Source: CAILZL01 sp963791615 (GTDB lineage: Bacteria > Pseudomonadota > Gammaproteobacteria > Steroidobacterales > Steroidobacteraceae). From it: a stretch of 64,000 bases of DNA. Shown piece by piece: positions 17,070 through 26,015 of this stretch. The notes beneath the pieces were generated by a model. That model was given only the letters and a program-made list of their open reading frames with translations. It was not told the DNA's origin and did not search any database. The position numbers were made by a program, and so were the translations under genes. Location of the stretch: NCBI GenBank assembly GCA_963791615.1, contig CAWBTE010000006.1:1054001-1118000 (forward strand), given 5' to 3'. The number at the start of each line of letters is the position of its first letter. Position 1 is the first letter of the stretch.

Positions 17070-18197
17070 ATGCCTGCATCCAATGCAGTTACCAAATCCT
17101 CTGCGGCGCCCGCCGCAGAAGCGGTCACGAGCAAAACGCCGGAAGCAAAGGCCAAGGCCGCTGCATCACCCGGTACCGCGCGCGCCTTTGAAAAAGCGTA
17201 TGGCGTACTGAATGTGGCCGGACTGGGATTCCTCGTGCCGGTGATTCGCATGCTGCGGGGTGAAAGCCCACGCACCCAGCTCAAGGACTTGTGGCGACTG
17301 GCGGGCGTACCCATCGTCGCCATGCTGGTGTTCCTGATGTTGTGGAGCCAGATGTCATCGCGCATCGTCACCAGTCTGGGCACCATTCCCGGTCCGGTCG
17401 CGGTGTGGAATCAGGTGGGCGTGTTATGGGCCGATCACAAAGCCGAACGCGAAAAGGAAGTGGCGTTTTATGAGCGTCAGACACAACGCAATGCGGAACG
17501 ACTGGCTGAAGACCCCACGACGCAAGCCAGCCAGATGAAGTACACCGGCAAGTCAACTTACATCGATCAGATATTCACCAGCCTGTACACCGTGTTCGCC
17601 GGCTTCGTGATTGCCAGCGTGGTAGCCATTCCGCTCGGCATCATTTGCGGCCTGAGCCCCAACATGAATGCGGCCATCAATCCCTTCATCCAGATCTTCA
17701 AGCCGGTATCGCCACTGGCCTGGTTGCCACTGGTCACCATGGTGGTCAGCGCCATGTATGTCTCTGATGACCCGATGTTTGAAAAATCCTTCATCACCTC
17801 GGCGATTACCGTAGCGCTGTGTTCGCTGTGGCCAACGCTGATCAACACCGCACTGGGCGTGGCCTCGATCGACAGGGATCTGCTCAACGTCGCCAAGGTG
17901 CTGCAACTTAACTGGGTGACCAAGCTGTTCAAGCTGGTGATTCCTTCCTCATTGCCACTGATCTTCACCGGCCTGCGTCTGTCGCTGGGCGTGGGCTGGA
18001 TGGTGCTGATCGCTGCGGAAATGCTGGCGCAGAACCCCGGTCTCGGCAAGTTCGTCTGGGATGAGTTCCAGAACGGCAGTGCTGACTCACTGAGCCGTCT
18101 GCTGGTCGCCGTGTTCACCATCGGGATTATTGGATTCTTGCTGGACAGGGTGATGTTCACGATTCAGACACTGGTCAACTTCAGCGGCCGTCGCTAA
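17070..18197 (+). CDS. nrtB: Nitrate ABC transporter, permease
   Basis: Inner-membrane channel subunit for nitrate, 375 residues. After an Ala-rich cytoplasmic tail there is a span near VPIVAMLVFLMLWSQM. The BPD-type permease domain follows, with FAGFVIASVVAIPLGIICGLS and a closing TIGIIGFLLDRVMFTI helix. The ABC-contacting loop reads ALGVASIDRDLLNVAKVL. ATG 17070 is preferred because GAGGA lies 7 nt upstream. ATG 17046 is in frame but has no ribosome site. It follows nrtA closely. Confidence 0.92.
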   Translation: MPASNAVTKSSAAPAAEAVTSKTPEAKAKAAASPGTARAFEKAYGVLNVAGLGFLVPVIRMLRGESPRTQLKDLWRLAGVPIVAMLVFLMLWSQMSSRIVTSLGTIPGPVAVWNQVGVLWADHKAEREKEVAFYERQTQRNAERLAEDPTTQASQMKYTGKSTYIDQIFTSLYTVFAGFVIASVVAIPLGIICGLSPNMNAAINPFIQIFKPVSPLAWLPLVTMVVSAMYVSDDPMFEKSFITSAITVALCSLWPTLINTALGVASIDRDLLNVAKVLQLNWVTKLFKLVIPSSLPLIFTGLRLSLGVGWMVLIAAEMLAQNPGLGKFVWDEFQNGSADSLSRLLVAVFTIGIIGFLLDRVMFTIQTLVNFSGRR

Positions 18198-18212
18198 TCG
18201 AGGGATCAGATC

Positions 18213-19895
18213 ATGCCCATCCTTGAACTGAAAAATGTCTGCAAAAGCTACACGGCTGATGGTCATGTCAGCGAAGTCCTGCACAACGTCAATCTCAGCA
18301 TTGAAGAAGGCGAGTTCGTGGCGATTGTCGGCTTCTCCGGCAGCGGCAAGACCACACTGATCAACAGCATCGCCGGGCTTATCACACCCGATAGCGGCGA
18401 GATGCTGCTGAAAGGCAAGCCCATTACCGGCGCCAGCCATGATCGCGGCCTGGTGTTCCAGAGCTACTCGCTGTTTCCGTGGCTGACCGTGCGCGGCAAC
18501 ATCCTGATGGCGGTGGAAGCCGTACATCCGGAGTGGAGCAAGACGCAGCGTCTTGAACATGTCGACAAGTACATCAGCATGGTGAGCTTGTCGCATGCAG
18601 CGGAACGTCGCCCGGCAGAACTGTCAGGCGGTATGCGGCAGCGTGTTGCAGTGGCGCGCGCCCTGTCCATGAGCCCGGAAATCCTGCTGCTGGATGAACC
18701 GCTGTCGGCACTGGATGCCCTGACGCGCTCCAAGCTGCAGGATGAGATCGAAAGCATCTGGGAGAAGGACAAGAAGACCGTAATTCTGGTCACCAATGAT
18801 GTGGATGAAGCGCTGCTGCTGGCCGATCGCATCATTCCCCTGACCGTGGCGCCGCGCGCAACGCTGGCAAAAGAGTTCAAGGTGAATCTGCCACGGCCAC
18901 GCGATCGCAAGGGCGTCAATCACGACGAGGCCTACAAGAAATTACGCGCTGAAATCACCCAGTACCTGCTCGACATGGGCGCAGAGCGGGTCACGGAGAG
19001 CGAAGAACGCGCCGCACCGACGGTAGTGCCGATTACGGCTGCCGATCGCTTGCCGGAAGTGGTGCGCAAGGAACTCAAGCCCAAGCCGGCGCAGGATCCC
19101 AACAGGTACGTTGAGTTTTACGACTGCACCAAGATCTATCCCACGCCCAAGGGTCCGCTTACGGTGGTGGACAAGTTCACGCTCAACATGCGCAAGGGTG
19201 AATTCATTTCGCTGATTGGTCATTCGGGTTGCGGCAAATCCACCGTGCTGTCGATGGTCGCCGGTCTGAACGACATCAGTGATGGCGCTATCATTCTCGA
19301 TGGTCGTGAAGTAGTGAATGCCGGCCCGGATCGCGGCGTGGTGTTCCAGTCGCCGAATCTGCTGCCGTGGCTGACCGCACGCGAGAACGTGGCGTTGGGT
19401 GTTGAGAAAGTCTACCCACACACCAGTCGCGCCGAACGAATCGACGTGATCGAGTACTACCTGAGCCGGGTGGGCCTGTCCGACGCCATGGACAAGAAAG
19501 CCAGCGACATGTCCAACGGCATGCGTCAGCGTGTCGGTCTGGCACGCGCCTTCGCCCTGTCACCCAAGCTGCTGCTGCTCGACGAACCCTTCGGCATGCT
19601 CGATGCGCTGACCCGCTGGGAACTGCAGGAAGTGCTGATGGAAGTGTGGAAGCGCAGCCAGATCACCGCCATCTGCGTCACGCACGATGTGGACGAAGCC
19701 ATCCTGCTGGCGGATCGCGTGGTGATGATGACCAACGGCCCGCATGCGCGCATCGGCAAGATCATGGAGGTGAACCTGCCCCGGCCTCGCACCCGCAAGG
19801 CGCTGCTGGAACATCCGCAGTACTGGCATTACCGCGAAGAGCTGCTGAGCTTCCTGGAGGAATACGAAGTGAATGACGCGCACAAGGTGGCGTGA
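18213..19895 (+). CDS. nrtC: Nitrate ABC transporter, double ATPase subunit
   Basis: A 560-residue protein with two complete ABC ATPase domains. The first has GFSGSGKTT, LSGGMRQRVAVARAL and ILLLDEPLSALD. The second has GHSGCGKST, MSNGMRQRVGLARAF and LLLLDEPFGMLD. In cyanobacteria the two ATPases are separate NrtC and NrtD, and NrtC carries a NrtA-like sensor domain. Here the two nucleotide-binding domains are joined and no sensor domain is present. The first domain reads VTNDVDEA where His is usual in the switch loop, so it may be degenerate. GAGGG precedes the ATG. Confidence 0.9.
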   Translation: MPILELKNVCKSYTADGHVSEVLHNVNLSIEEGEFVAIVGFSGSGKTTLINSIAGLITPDSGEMLLKGKPITGASHDRGLVFQSYSLFPWLTVRGNILMAVEAVHPEWSKTQRLEHVDKYISMVSLSHAAERRPAELSGGMRQRVAVARALSMSPEILLLDEPLSALDALTRSKLQDEIESIWEKDKKTVILVTNDVDEALLLADRIIPLTVAPRATLAKEFKVNLPRPRDRKGVNHDEAYKKLRAEITQYLLDMGAERVTESEERAAPTVVPITAADRLPEVVRKELKPKPAQDPNRYVEFYDCTKIYPTPKGPLTVVDKFTLNMRKGEFISLIGHSGCGKSTVLSMVAGLNDISDGAIILDGREVVNAGPDRGVVFQSPNLLPWLTARENVALGVEKVYPHTSRAERIDVIEYYLSRVGLSDAMDKKASDMSNGMRQRVGLARAFALSPKLLLLDEPFGMLDALTRWELQEVLMEVWKRSQITAICVTHDVDEAILLADRVVMMTNGPHARIGKIMEVNLPRPRTRKALLEHPQYWHYREELLSFLEEYEVNDAHKVA

Positions 19896-20001
19896 TTCAA
19901 AGTGGAGCCTCACCTACAGGGAGAGGGTATTCACGAATGTACCGTTTATCAGTTTTTAACCAACCTTAGGCAAAGGCGCTTAAGCAACTTAGGAGCATGC
20001 A

Positions 20002-21300
20002 ATGACTCGCTTGCTGATGATGAAGACCTCGAAACCCTCCCTGTCTCTAGGCCTGGCACTGGCCATCACGACCGCCTGCACTGCCGCAGCGGCCAATCCG
20101 GTTACCGGCGCGTTCGGCGAAACCAAGCCGATCATTGATATCCGGTTGCGCCATGAATCGGTGGACCAGGTGCCGCTGACAGAGGAAGCAGATGCATTGA
20201 TCGCACGCGCCCGTCTCGGTTTTGAAACCGGCAGGGCGTGGAATACCGCGCTGCTGGTGGAAGGCGAGTTCATAGGTGCGCTGGTAGATGACTACCGCGA
20301 AGATCCCGCCGTGGCGATCAACACCCTTTATCCCGTGGTACCCGATCCGGAAGACTACGAACTCAACCGCTTCCACCTCACCAACATCAGCATTCCCAAC
20401 ACCACTATCACGCTGGGTCGGCAACGCATCAATCTGGATGATCAGCGTTTTGTCGGCGGCGTCGCCTGGCGCATGAACGAGCAGACCTACGATGCATTAC
20501 GCGTGGTCAACCGGCCGGCTGCGGGCAACTTCTTCATCGATGTGACCTACGCCAATCGCGTCAACCGCATTTTCGGACCTGATTCGCCACAAGGCAGTTA
20601 CAAGGGCGATGTGTTCATGGGCAACTTCGCTTATCAGTTCAAACTCGGCAAGTTGACCGCGTTCAACTATCTGCTGGATTTTGATCCGATCACGACCGTC
20701 GCTGCCGGCCTTAATCCGCTGCGGGTTTCCACCAACACGGTTGGCCTGCGCTTTACGGGTGAACGGCCGCTCAGCAAAATCAAGCTTGGTTATGCGCTCT
20801 CCTATGCACAGCAACAGGATTACGGCGATAACCCGGTGCAATACGACAATGACTACTTTCTGGCCGAACTCAGCGCCACCTACAAGCAATACAACCTGCT
20901 GGTGGGCAACGAAGTCCTGGGCAGCTACCTGGCTCCCGGCTCCGCCACCCCCGTCGGCTTTGCCACACCACTGGCCACGCTGCACAAGTTCCAGGGCTGG
21001 GTAGACAAGTTCCTGACCACGCCGGGCAATGGTATTGATGATCGCTATGCGCAATTCACCACCAACTTCAAGGGCGTGGGCCCGCTGGAAACCGTTACCG
21101 CAGTGGTGGCTTACCACGTCTACGAGTCCGATCGACTGAATGTTGACTACGGCAGTGAGTTCAATGTGTCGCTGGCCGCCAAGAAGGGTCGCTACACCGG
21201 CACCCTGAAGTATGGTGACTACTCGGCTGATGCGACCACGCCACCCACCGTTGCACGCGATACCAAAAAGCTGTGGGCGCAAGTTGATTTTGTCTGGTAA
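20002..21300 (+). CDS. Outer-membrane channel, alginate-export-like family
   Basis: A 432-residue protein with a signal peptide (LSLGLALAITTACTAAAA) and alternating beta-strand patterns ending in aromatic residues (WAQVDFVW), as in 16-18 strand porins. TITLGRQRINLDDQRFVG is typical of the alginate_exp domain family. AGGAG lies 6 nt before the ATG. Its place between nrtC and nasT suggests it admits nitrate or another anion across the outer membrane. That role is inferred from position alone. Confidence 0.83.
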   Translation: MTRLLMMKTSKPSLSLGLALAITTACTAAAANPVTGAFGETKPIIDIRLRHESVDQVPLTEEADALIARARLGFETGRAWNTALLVEGEFIGALVDDYREDPAVAINTLYPVVPDPEDYELNRFHLTNISIPNTTITLGRQRINLDDQRFVGGVAWRMNEQTYDALRVVNRPAAGNFFIDVTYANRVNRIFGPDSPQGSYKGDVFMGNFAYQFKLGKLTAFNYLLDFDPITTVAAGLNPLRVSTNTVGLRFTGERPLSKIKLGYALSYAQQQDYGDNPVQYDNDYFLAELSATYKQYNLLVGNEVLGSYLAPGSATPVGFATPLATLHKFQGWVDKFLTTPGNGIDDRYAQFTTNFKGVGPLETVTAVVAYHVYESDRLNVDYGSEFNVSLAAKKGRYTGTLKYGDYSADATTPPTVARDTKKLWAQVDFVW

Positions 21301-21373
21301 GAGTTGATGTAGCCATGTTGGTGTAACTGCGAGTCGGGTATGCTTCACCGTGTCCACAACCTCACTGTGATGC

Positions 21374-21961
21374 ATGTCCGACTCTTCTTTGCGAATCCTG
21401 ATCGTCGACCAGAACGTTTCGCGCGCCGCGATTCTGGAGGACGGGCTGCGCGAAGCCGGTCACACTGACGTGATCGTGGTGCGTGACATGCAGAACCTGC
21501 TCAAGCGCATTGTCGATGTCGGGCCCGACGTGATTTTCATGGATCTGGAGAACCCCAATCGCGACGTACTGGAGCAGATGTTCCAGGTATCGCGGGTGGT
21601 GCAACGTCCCATCGCCATGTTTGTCGACAAGTCGGATGCCGGCATGACGGAAAAGGCCGTGCTGGCAGGTGTCAGCGCCTATGTGGTGGATGGCCTGAAG
21701 AAGGAGCGCATCAATTCCATTCTGGAACTGACCATCAGCCGCTTCAAGGCCTTTAACCAGTTGCGCGATGAACTGGATCGAACCAGGCAGCAACTGGAAG
21801 AACGCAAACTGGTGGATCGAGCCAAAGGCATTCTCATGAAGCAGCGCAACATGAATGAAGAAGAAGCCTATGCCCTGATGCGCAAGGCGGCGATGAACGA
21901 AAACATCAAGCTGGCCGAAGTTGCGCAGAGCATTATCACTGCCGCGAAGTTATTCAAATGA
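21374..21961 (+). CDS. nasT: ANTAR-domain response regulator, nitrate antiterminator
   Basis: An RNA-binding antiterminator that lets polymerase pass leader terminators of nitrate assimilation genes when nitrate is present. The 195 residues form a receiver-like domain (RILIVDQNVSRAAILEDGL) and a C-terminal ANTAR domain from about 128 (RAKGILMKQRNMNEEEAYAL). The nasS start overlaps its stop by 4 nt, fitting the known complex in which NasS holds NasT inactive without nitrate. Both nitrate operons in this window have candidate target leaders. Confidence 0.92.
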   Translation: MSDSSLRILIVDQNVSRAAILEDGLREAGHTDVIVVRDMQNLLKRIVDVGPDVIFMDLENPNRDVLEQMFQVSRVVQRPIAMFVDKSDAGMTEKAVLAGVSAYVVDGLKKERINSILELTISRFKAFNQLRDELDRTRQQLEERKLVDRAKGILMKQRNMNEEEAYALMRKAAMNENIKLAEVAQSIITAAKLFK

Positions 21962-23193
21962 CGCCCCCACGCATGATAAATAATGGCCTCATTATCGGCT
22001 TTGTACCGCTGCTGGATTGCGTCACGTTGATCGCCGCAGTCGAGAAGGGATTCACCGCAGCGGAAGGTCTGGAGGTCACGCTGGTGCGCGAAACCTCCTG
22101 GGCCAATATCCGTGATCGCGTTGTCGTCGGACATTTTGATGCAGCTCATATGCTCGGCCCCATGGCGGTGGCATCGTCACTGGGCATAGGTCATCTGACT
22201 TCACCCATGGTCGCGCCGGTTGCACTGGGACTGGGCGGCAACGCCATCACTGTCAGCAACCAGCTATGGGCCGACATGCAGGCAGCAGGGGCGCAACTGG
22301 GTGCTGACCCGGCGACGCAGGGCAAGGCACTGCAGCAAGTGGTGGCGCAACGCGCACGCGATCAGCAAGCACCACTGACCTTTGGCATGGTGTTTCCTTT
22401 CTCCTGTCACAACTATGAGTTGCGTTACTGGCTGGCGGCCAGTGGCATTGACCCTGATCACGACGTACAACTGGTGGTGATTCCGCCGCCACTGCTGGTG
22501 GATGCCCTGCGCGAGGGCCATGTTGATGGTTTCTGCGTGGGTGAACCCTGGAACAGTCTGGCCGTTGAGGCCGGCGTGGGCACCATCATCAGCACTACGC
22601 AAGCCATCTGGCGATTGAGTCCGGAGAAAGTACTGGGTTGTCGTGCCGATTGGGCCGAGCGGCATCCGGATCAACTGGCAGGACTGATTCGTGCGATCTA
22701 CCAGGCCGCACACTGGGTTGATCAACCTGAGCATCATGCCGAGCTGGCCCTGTTGCTGGCGCAGCCGCGTTACATCGGCGCACCCAGTGAAGTGCTGCGT
22801 CGGGCGCTGGGCTGTAACCTGCGTCTGTCAAACAACACCGAGCCGGTCCCTGTTCCGGAGTTCTTTGTCGCCGCCAGTCATCTGGCGACCTTCCCCTGGG
22901 CCAGCCATGCGCTGTGGTTCTACAGCCAGATGGTGCGCTGGAAGCAGATACCCTACGCAGCGAACGCCATGCACATTGCCCGCGCCACTTATCGCCCGGA
23001 TCTGTATCGTGAGGCATTGCAAGCCATCAACGTGCAGACACCCATGACCGACTTCAAGACCGAACTTACCAGCGAATCCCACCTTGCACTCACCACCAGC
23101 CAAGACCAGTTAAGTTTCACCAGCGAAGGCTTTTTCGATGGCAAGGTATTCGAGCCCACTGCGGTGGAGGAATACATCAAGTCGTTCGGCTGA
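21958..23193 (+). CDS. nasS: Cytoplasmic nitrate/nitrite sensor, NrtA-like
   Basis: A 411-residue NrtA-family protein without any signal peptide, beginning MTPPRMINNGLIIGFVPLLD. This is the mark of NasS, the sensor that sequesters NasT. Ligand-pocket segments such as FSCHNYELRYWLAASGIDPD and GFCVGEPWNSLAVEAGVGT match those of NrtA in this window. ATG 21973 is a possible alternative start. The coding region ends 13 nt before a dispersed palindromic repeat. Confidence 0.92.
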   Translation: MTPPRMINNGLIIGFVPLLDCVTLIAAVEKGFTAAEGLEVTLVRETSWANIRDRVVVGHFDAAHMLGPMAVASSLGIGHLTSPMVAPVALGLGGNAITVSNQLWADMQAAGAQLGADPATQGKALQQVVAQRARDQQAPLTFGMVFPFSCHNYELRYWLAASGIDPDHDVQLVVIPPPLLVDALREGHVDGFCVGEPWNSLAVEAGVGTIISTTQAIWRLSPEKVLGCRADWAERHPDQLAGLIRAIYQAAHWVDQPEHHAELALLLAQPRYIGAPSEVLRRALGCNLRLSNNTEPVPVPEFFVAASHLATFPWASHALWFYSQMVRWKQIPYAANAMHIARATYRPDLYREALQAINVQTPMTDFKTELTSESHLALTTSQDQLSFTSEGFFDGKVFEPTAVEEYIKSFG

Positions 23194-23206
23194 TCGCTGT
23201 ACCTTG

Positions 23207-23348
23207 GAACCTGTTCAAGGTCTCGATCAAGGGATGCAGCGCAAGGCGGAGTGGCACAAAAAAACGCAGCGTACAACGGAGTACGTGAGTATTTTTTGTG
23301 CCATTACAACGCCGCGATGCGCCCTTCAGCGAGATTTTGAACAGGTTC
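23207..23348 (+). repeat. Dispersed palindromic repeat, copy 1
   Basis: A 142-bp element whose ends are inverted (GAACCTGTTCAA and TTGAACAGGTTC). It has conserved blocks GATCAAGGGATGCAGCGC, AACGCAGCGTACA, GTACGTGAGTATTTTT and GATGCGCCCTTCAGCGAG. Inner arms TGGCACAAAAA and TTTTTGTGCCA pair. It fills the gap between nasS and the next gene and could act as a terminator. Copies 2 and 3 are at 58667 and 61171, in the same orientation. Confidence 0.9.
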
Positions 23349-23366
23349 TTACCGGAGAGTGCGCGC

Positions 23367-23807
23367 ATGCTTCGCCCATTACAGCTGCTGTTGCCGGCGC
23401 TGCTGCCTTCATGGCGCTTCTTTGACTACATCGCACCCTCGCCGCGCATTCAGTATGCCTTGCTGGATACAGAACAGAGCCTGATCGTTGACTGGCAGGA
23501 ATTTCAGCCTCGCCCGGGCCATGTATCCGTTGCCACCCTGCTGCGACGCCTGTTATGGAACCCGCACTGGAACGAATCCCTGTTCATGACCAGTTGTGCC
23601 GAGCGGATTCTGGAGCAACACACCACACACAGCGAAAATGAAATCATGACGCGCATTCTCGACAGCTTGCGCAATCAGCCGGGGATACCGCAGGCACCAC
23701 TGGTGCAGTTTCGTCTGGTGCTTATTGAGCGACAGAATGGCGCGCTTGTTGAGCAAGTGCACTTTCATTCGCAAGCCGTGATACTTGCAGTGGTCGACAA
23801 GCCATGA
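23367..23807 (+). CDS. Protein of unknown function paired with an HTTM protein
   Basis: A 146-residue protein beginning MLRPLQLLLPALLPSWRFFD, with APSPRIQYALLD and LLRRLLWNPHWNESLFMTSC. I recognise no catalytic motif. The hydrophobic start could be a short signal anchor. GGAG lies 9 nt before ATG 23367; the open frame upstream is only the repeat element. Its stop overlaps the next gene start (ATGATG), so the two are probably translated together and work together. Confidence 0.7.
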   Translation: MLRPLQLLLPALLPSWRFFDYIAPSPRIQYALLDTEQSLIVDWQEFQPRPGHVSVATLLRRLLWNPHWNESLFMTSCAERILEQHTTHSENEIMTRILDSLRNQPGIPQAPLVQFRLVLIERQNGALVEQVHFHSQAVILAVVDKP

Positions 23808-24493
23808 TGCTGGATGAGGCCGTCCGCCTGACCGAAATGTTAATGGGCTTTGCCTTCGCGCAGCAAAGCATCGAGCATCTTCATGTCCAGCCAAGCGAAC
23901 GCAAACTGTTTGTGCTCCGCCTGCTGCTGGCTGTGCTGCTGATGATTGGCCTGCAAACCGCGCTGGCGTCGGCAGTACTGCTGCTGTTCGGACTACTGCT
24001 ACTGCAACGCTTTCAAGGCCCGTACAACGGCGGCAGTGACCGCATGGGTCTGCTGATCCTGTGCTGCCTGTGCCTGACTCACTGGCTACCCAGCGAACGC
24101 TGGCGTGAAATGGCCTTCGGCTATCTTGCGCTGCAACTGGTGTTGTCCTACTTCATTTCCGGCTGGGTGAAAGTAGTCAACCCGGAATGGCGCAATGGCC
24201 GGGCACTACGCGATGTATTCGAGTTCTCCGCCTATCCGGTCAGTGAATCCTTGCGTCGCTGGGCACAGCGGCCACAATGGCTGCTGTATATGTCCTGGAC
24301 CGTGATGCTGTTTGAACTGCTGTTTCCGCTATCACTGCTGACAGCCTCCAGCCTGTACGTCGCGCTGGTTATCGCCGCCAGCTTCCACCTTGCCAACGCC
24401 TGCCTGTTTGGCCTGAACCGGTTTTTCTGGATCTGGATCGCCGCCTATCCCTCACTGCTGTGGTTGCAGCAGCGAATTTTCACTGGTAGCTGA
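23804..24493 (+). CDS. HTTM-like multi-pass membrane protein
   Basis: A 229-residue membrane protein with about five to six hydrophobic helices, including LLLAVLLMIGLQTALASAVLLLFGLLLL and LYVALVIAASFHLANACLFGL. The segments LVLSYFISGWVKVVNPEWRNG and GLNRFFWIWIAAYP resemble the HTTM fold related to vitamin K-dependent carboxylases. The enzymatic activity is unknown. It converges on the bufferin operon, so a part in that system is possible but unproven. Confidence 0.72.
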   Translation: MMLDEAVRLTEMLMGFAFAQQSIEHLHVQPSERKLFVLRLLLAVLLMIGLQTALASAVLLLFGLLLLQRFQGPYNGGSDRMGLLILCCLCLTHWLPSERWREMAFGYLALQLVLSYFISGWVKVVNPEWRNGRALRDVFEFSAYPVSESLRRWAQRPQWLLYMSWTVMLFELLFPLSLLTASSLYVALVIAASFHLANACLFGLNRFFWIWIAAYPSLLWLQQRIFTGS

Positions 24494-24509
24494 CAACCGA
24501 AGTTGGCAT

Positions 24510-24791
24510 TCATATGCGTATCCACAGCAGGAATACCGCCGGCGCCACCAGTGCTATCCCGGCAAGCCATAGCTTTAACTTTGAAGCACGCGGCTCAAGC
24601 AGCCCCATGACCAGTCCGATGAAACCAAGCAGCGCTACCGGAACAGCCAATATCACTGTTAACGGCCACAGCCCAGCCACATCGCCATGCTCCGCGAGTG
24701 TGTAGTAGGCACAACAGGGAATGACGGGCACAGCCAGTACCACGGCAATCCTTGCCAGCCAGCGCACGCTGTGTGGTGTCAGCAACGACAC
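24510..24791 (-). CDS. Small membrane protein at end of bufferin operon
   Basis: A 93-residue protein with three predicted membrane helices (ARIAVVLAVPVIPCCAYYTL, TVILAVPVALLGFIGLVMGL, LWLAGIALVAPAVFLLWI). It starts with GTG at 24791, overlapping the DoxX stop by one base, so the two are likely coupled. It is not of a family I recognise. The vicinal cysteines in PCCAYY may matter. Confidence 0.65.
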   Translation of the reverse strand: MSLLTPHSVRWLARIAVVLAVPVIPCCAYYTLAEHGDVAGLWPLTVILAVPVALLGFIGLVMGLLEPRASKLKLWLAGIALVAPAVFLLWIRI

Positions 24792-25237
24792 TAGGTAATA
24801 CCCAACACGCGATCCAGCGACCAGCGCCCACTGCCTCTCGCAATCAGCGGCAACAGAATGGCTGTCCAGCTCAGATGGGTTGGCCAGGCATCGGGATAGA
24901 TAAAGATCTGGATGACAGCTGTCATCAGCAACAGACCCAGCGCTGACAGACGGGTGAACAGGCCCAGTACCAGTAACAACGGCAGCAGGTGCTCGGCATA
25001 GGTGGCCGCATGCGCCGCCACCACGGGTGACAGTAGCGGTAGCGAATACTCGATTTCAAACAGATACACAGCGGAATCTGAAACTGTCAGCAGTCCCTCC
25101 ACCTTGGTGCGTCCGGACAGAAAGAACACGCTAGCAATGCCCAGACGGGCGATCAGCAGCAAAAAATCATCCGGCAGCAGCCGTACCGCTTTTGCAGTCA
25201 GGGCTGCATAACCGGCCTTGCAAACACTGATAGTCAT
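24791..25237 (-). CDS. DoxX family membrane protein
   Basis: A 148-residue protein with four helices. The family signature appears in LIARLGIASVFFLSGRTKVEG, and the PDAWPTHLSWTAILLPLIARG ending is typical of DoxX proteins that accompany MNIO (DUF692) genes. DoxX proteins are quinone- or redox-linked, and in bufferin clusters they are frequent fourth members. It follows bufC by 16 nt. Confidence 0.88.
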   Translation of the reverse strand: MTISVCKAGYAALTAKAVRLLPDDFLLLIARLGIASVFFLSGRTKVEGLLTVSDSAVYLFEIEYSLPLLSPVVAAHAATYAEHLLPLLLVLGLFTRLSALGLLLMTAVIQIFIYPDAWPTHLSWTAILLPLIARGSGRWSLDRVLGIT

Positions 25238-25253
25238 TATTCAATACTCCTTG

Positions 25254-26015
25254 TCAGGACTCCGCAGCAGGGCCTGCTGTGCAGGACTGGAACACACCCA
25301 GAGAAATCAATCTGGCCAACATCACCGCGCCGGTATCGGGATGACTCGCTAACACTGCCAGTAGCGCATCTCCCAGCGAACTGCCCGCACTGATCAGGCG
25401 CAGGAATTCATGCTCAGCGCAGCTCAGAAAATCAAGGACGATTGCGCCATTGCGACGGGTGAACAATACGAACTCAACGTCACCCGTTACTTCCAGCGAC
25501 TCAGGCGGCAGCGCGGGGGGCCGATTGTGTTGCCAGACGGTTGCGGCTGAATGCGCCACCTGTTTCACCCGCGTGGCGGGATGCAGCTGCAATTGCAGAT
25601 GCTGCAATTGCTCAGGCGACAGGGCTTGCAATATCGCAGCACGCAACACCGGCGCCTCCGGCGCAAAAAACACTTCAGTCCAGCATCGATCCAGCTGCGC
25701 CACTGCGGTCAGATAAGGAAACGGCTCAGCCGATTCAATAGTCAGCAGAAAATCCGGGAATGAAAGGCCATACAGATTCAGCGAGGGTTGCTCGGGCAAC
25801 TGTTCGAGTGAGTAGCGACGTGCTACAGAATCAAACCATTCCGTGCCCACCAGTCGCTCCACAGTGGGATAGTTGGCGCGCAACGCATCGATCAAGCCTT
25901 TGGCAACTGTATTCTGATATACGCCGATGCCGGCCCCGTACTGTTGCTTTGCAAGCAGATCAGGATGCAACACTGCCAGCCTGAAGCTGTCCTGGAATTC
26001 AGCCAGCGTGGACAT
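25254..26015 (-). CDS. bufC: Bufferin maturation partner (DUF2063, BufC/HvfC-like)
   Basis: A 253-residue protein that in related systems binds the MNIO enzyme and presents the precursor peptide. It begins MSTLAEFQDSFRLAVLHPD, with IGVYQNTVAKGLIDALRANYPTVE typical of the N-terminal DUF2063 domain. A C-terminal domain follows with EFVLFTRRNGAIVLDFLSCAEHEFL. ATG 26015 was chosen; the frame stays open upstream only through bufB. It overlaps the end of bufB by 17 nt. Confidence 0.88.
   Translation of the reverse strand: MSTLAEFQDSFRLAVLHPDLLAKQQYGAGIGVYQNTVAKGLIDALRANYPTVERLVGTEWFDSVARRYSLEQLPEQPSLNLYGLSFPDFLLTIESAEPFPYLTAVAQLDRCWTEVFFAPEAPVLRAAILQALSPEQLQHLQLQLHPATRVKQVAHSAATVWQHNRPPALPPESLEVTGDVEFVLFTRRNGAIVLDFLSCAEHEFLRLISAGSSLGDALLAVLASHPDTGAVMLARLISLGVFQSCTAGPAAES

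Noticed and set aside
15506..17386. A 626-codon open frame on the minus strand
   Set aside because: It lies antisense to nrtA and nrtB, whose identity is certain, and its translation matches no family. It reflects codon bias of the sense genes.
23298..23366. N-terminal extension of the 146-residue protein
   Set aside because: This part is also repeat sequence, and the ribosome site supports ATG 23367.
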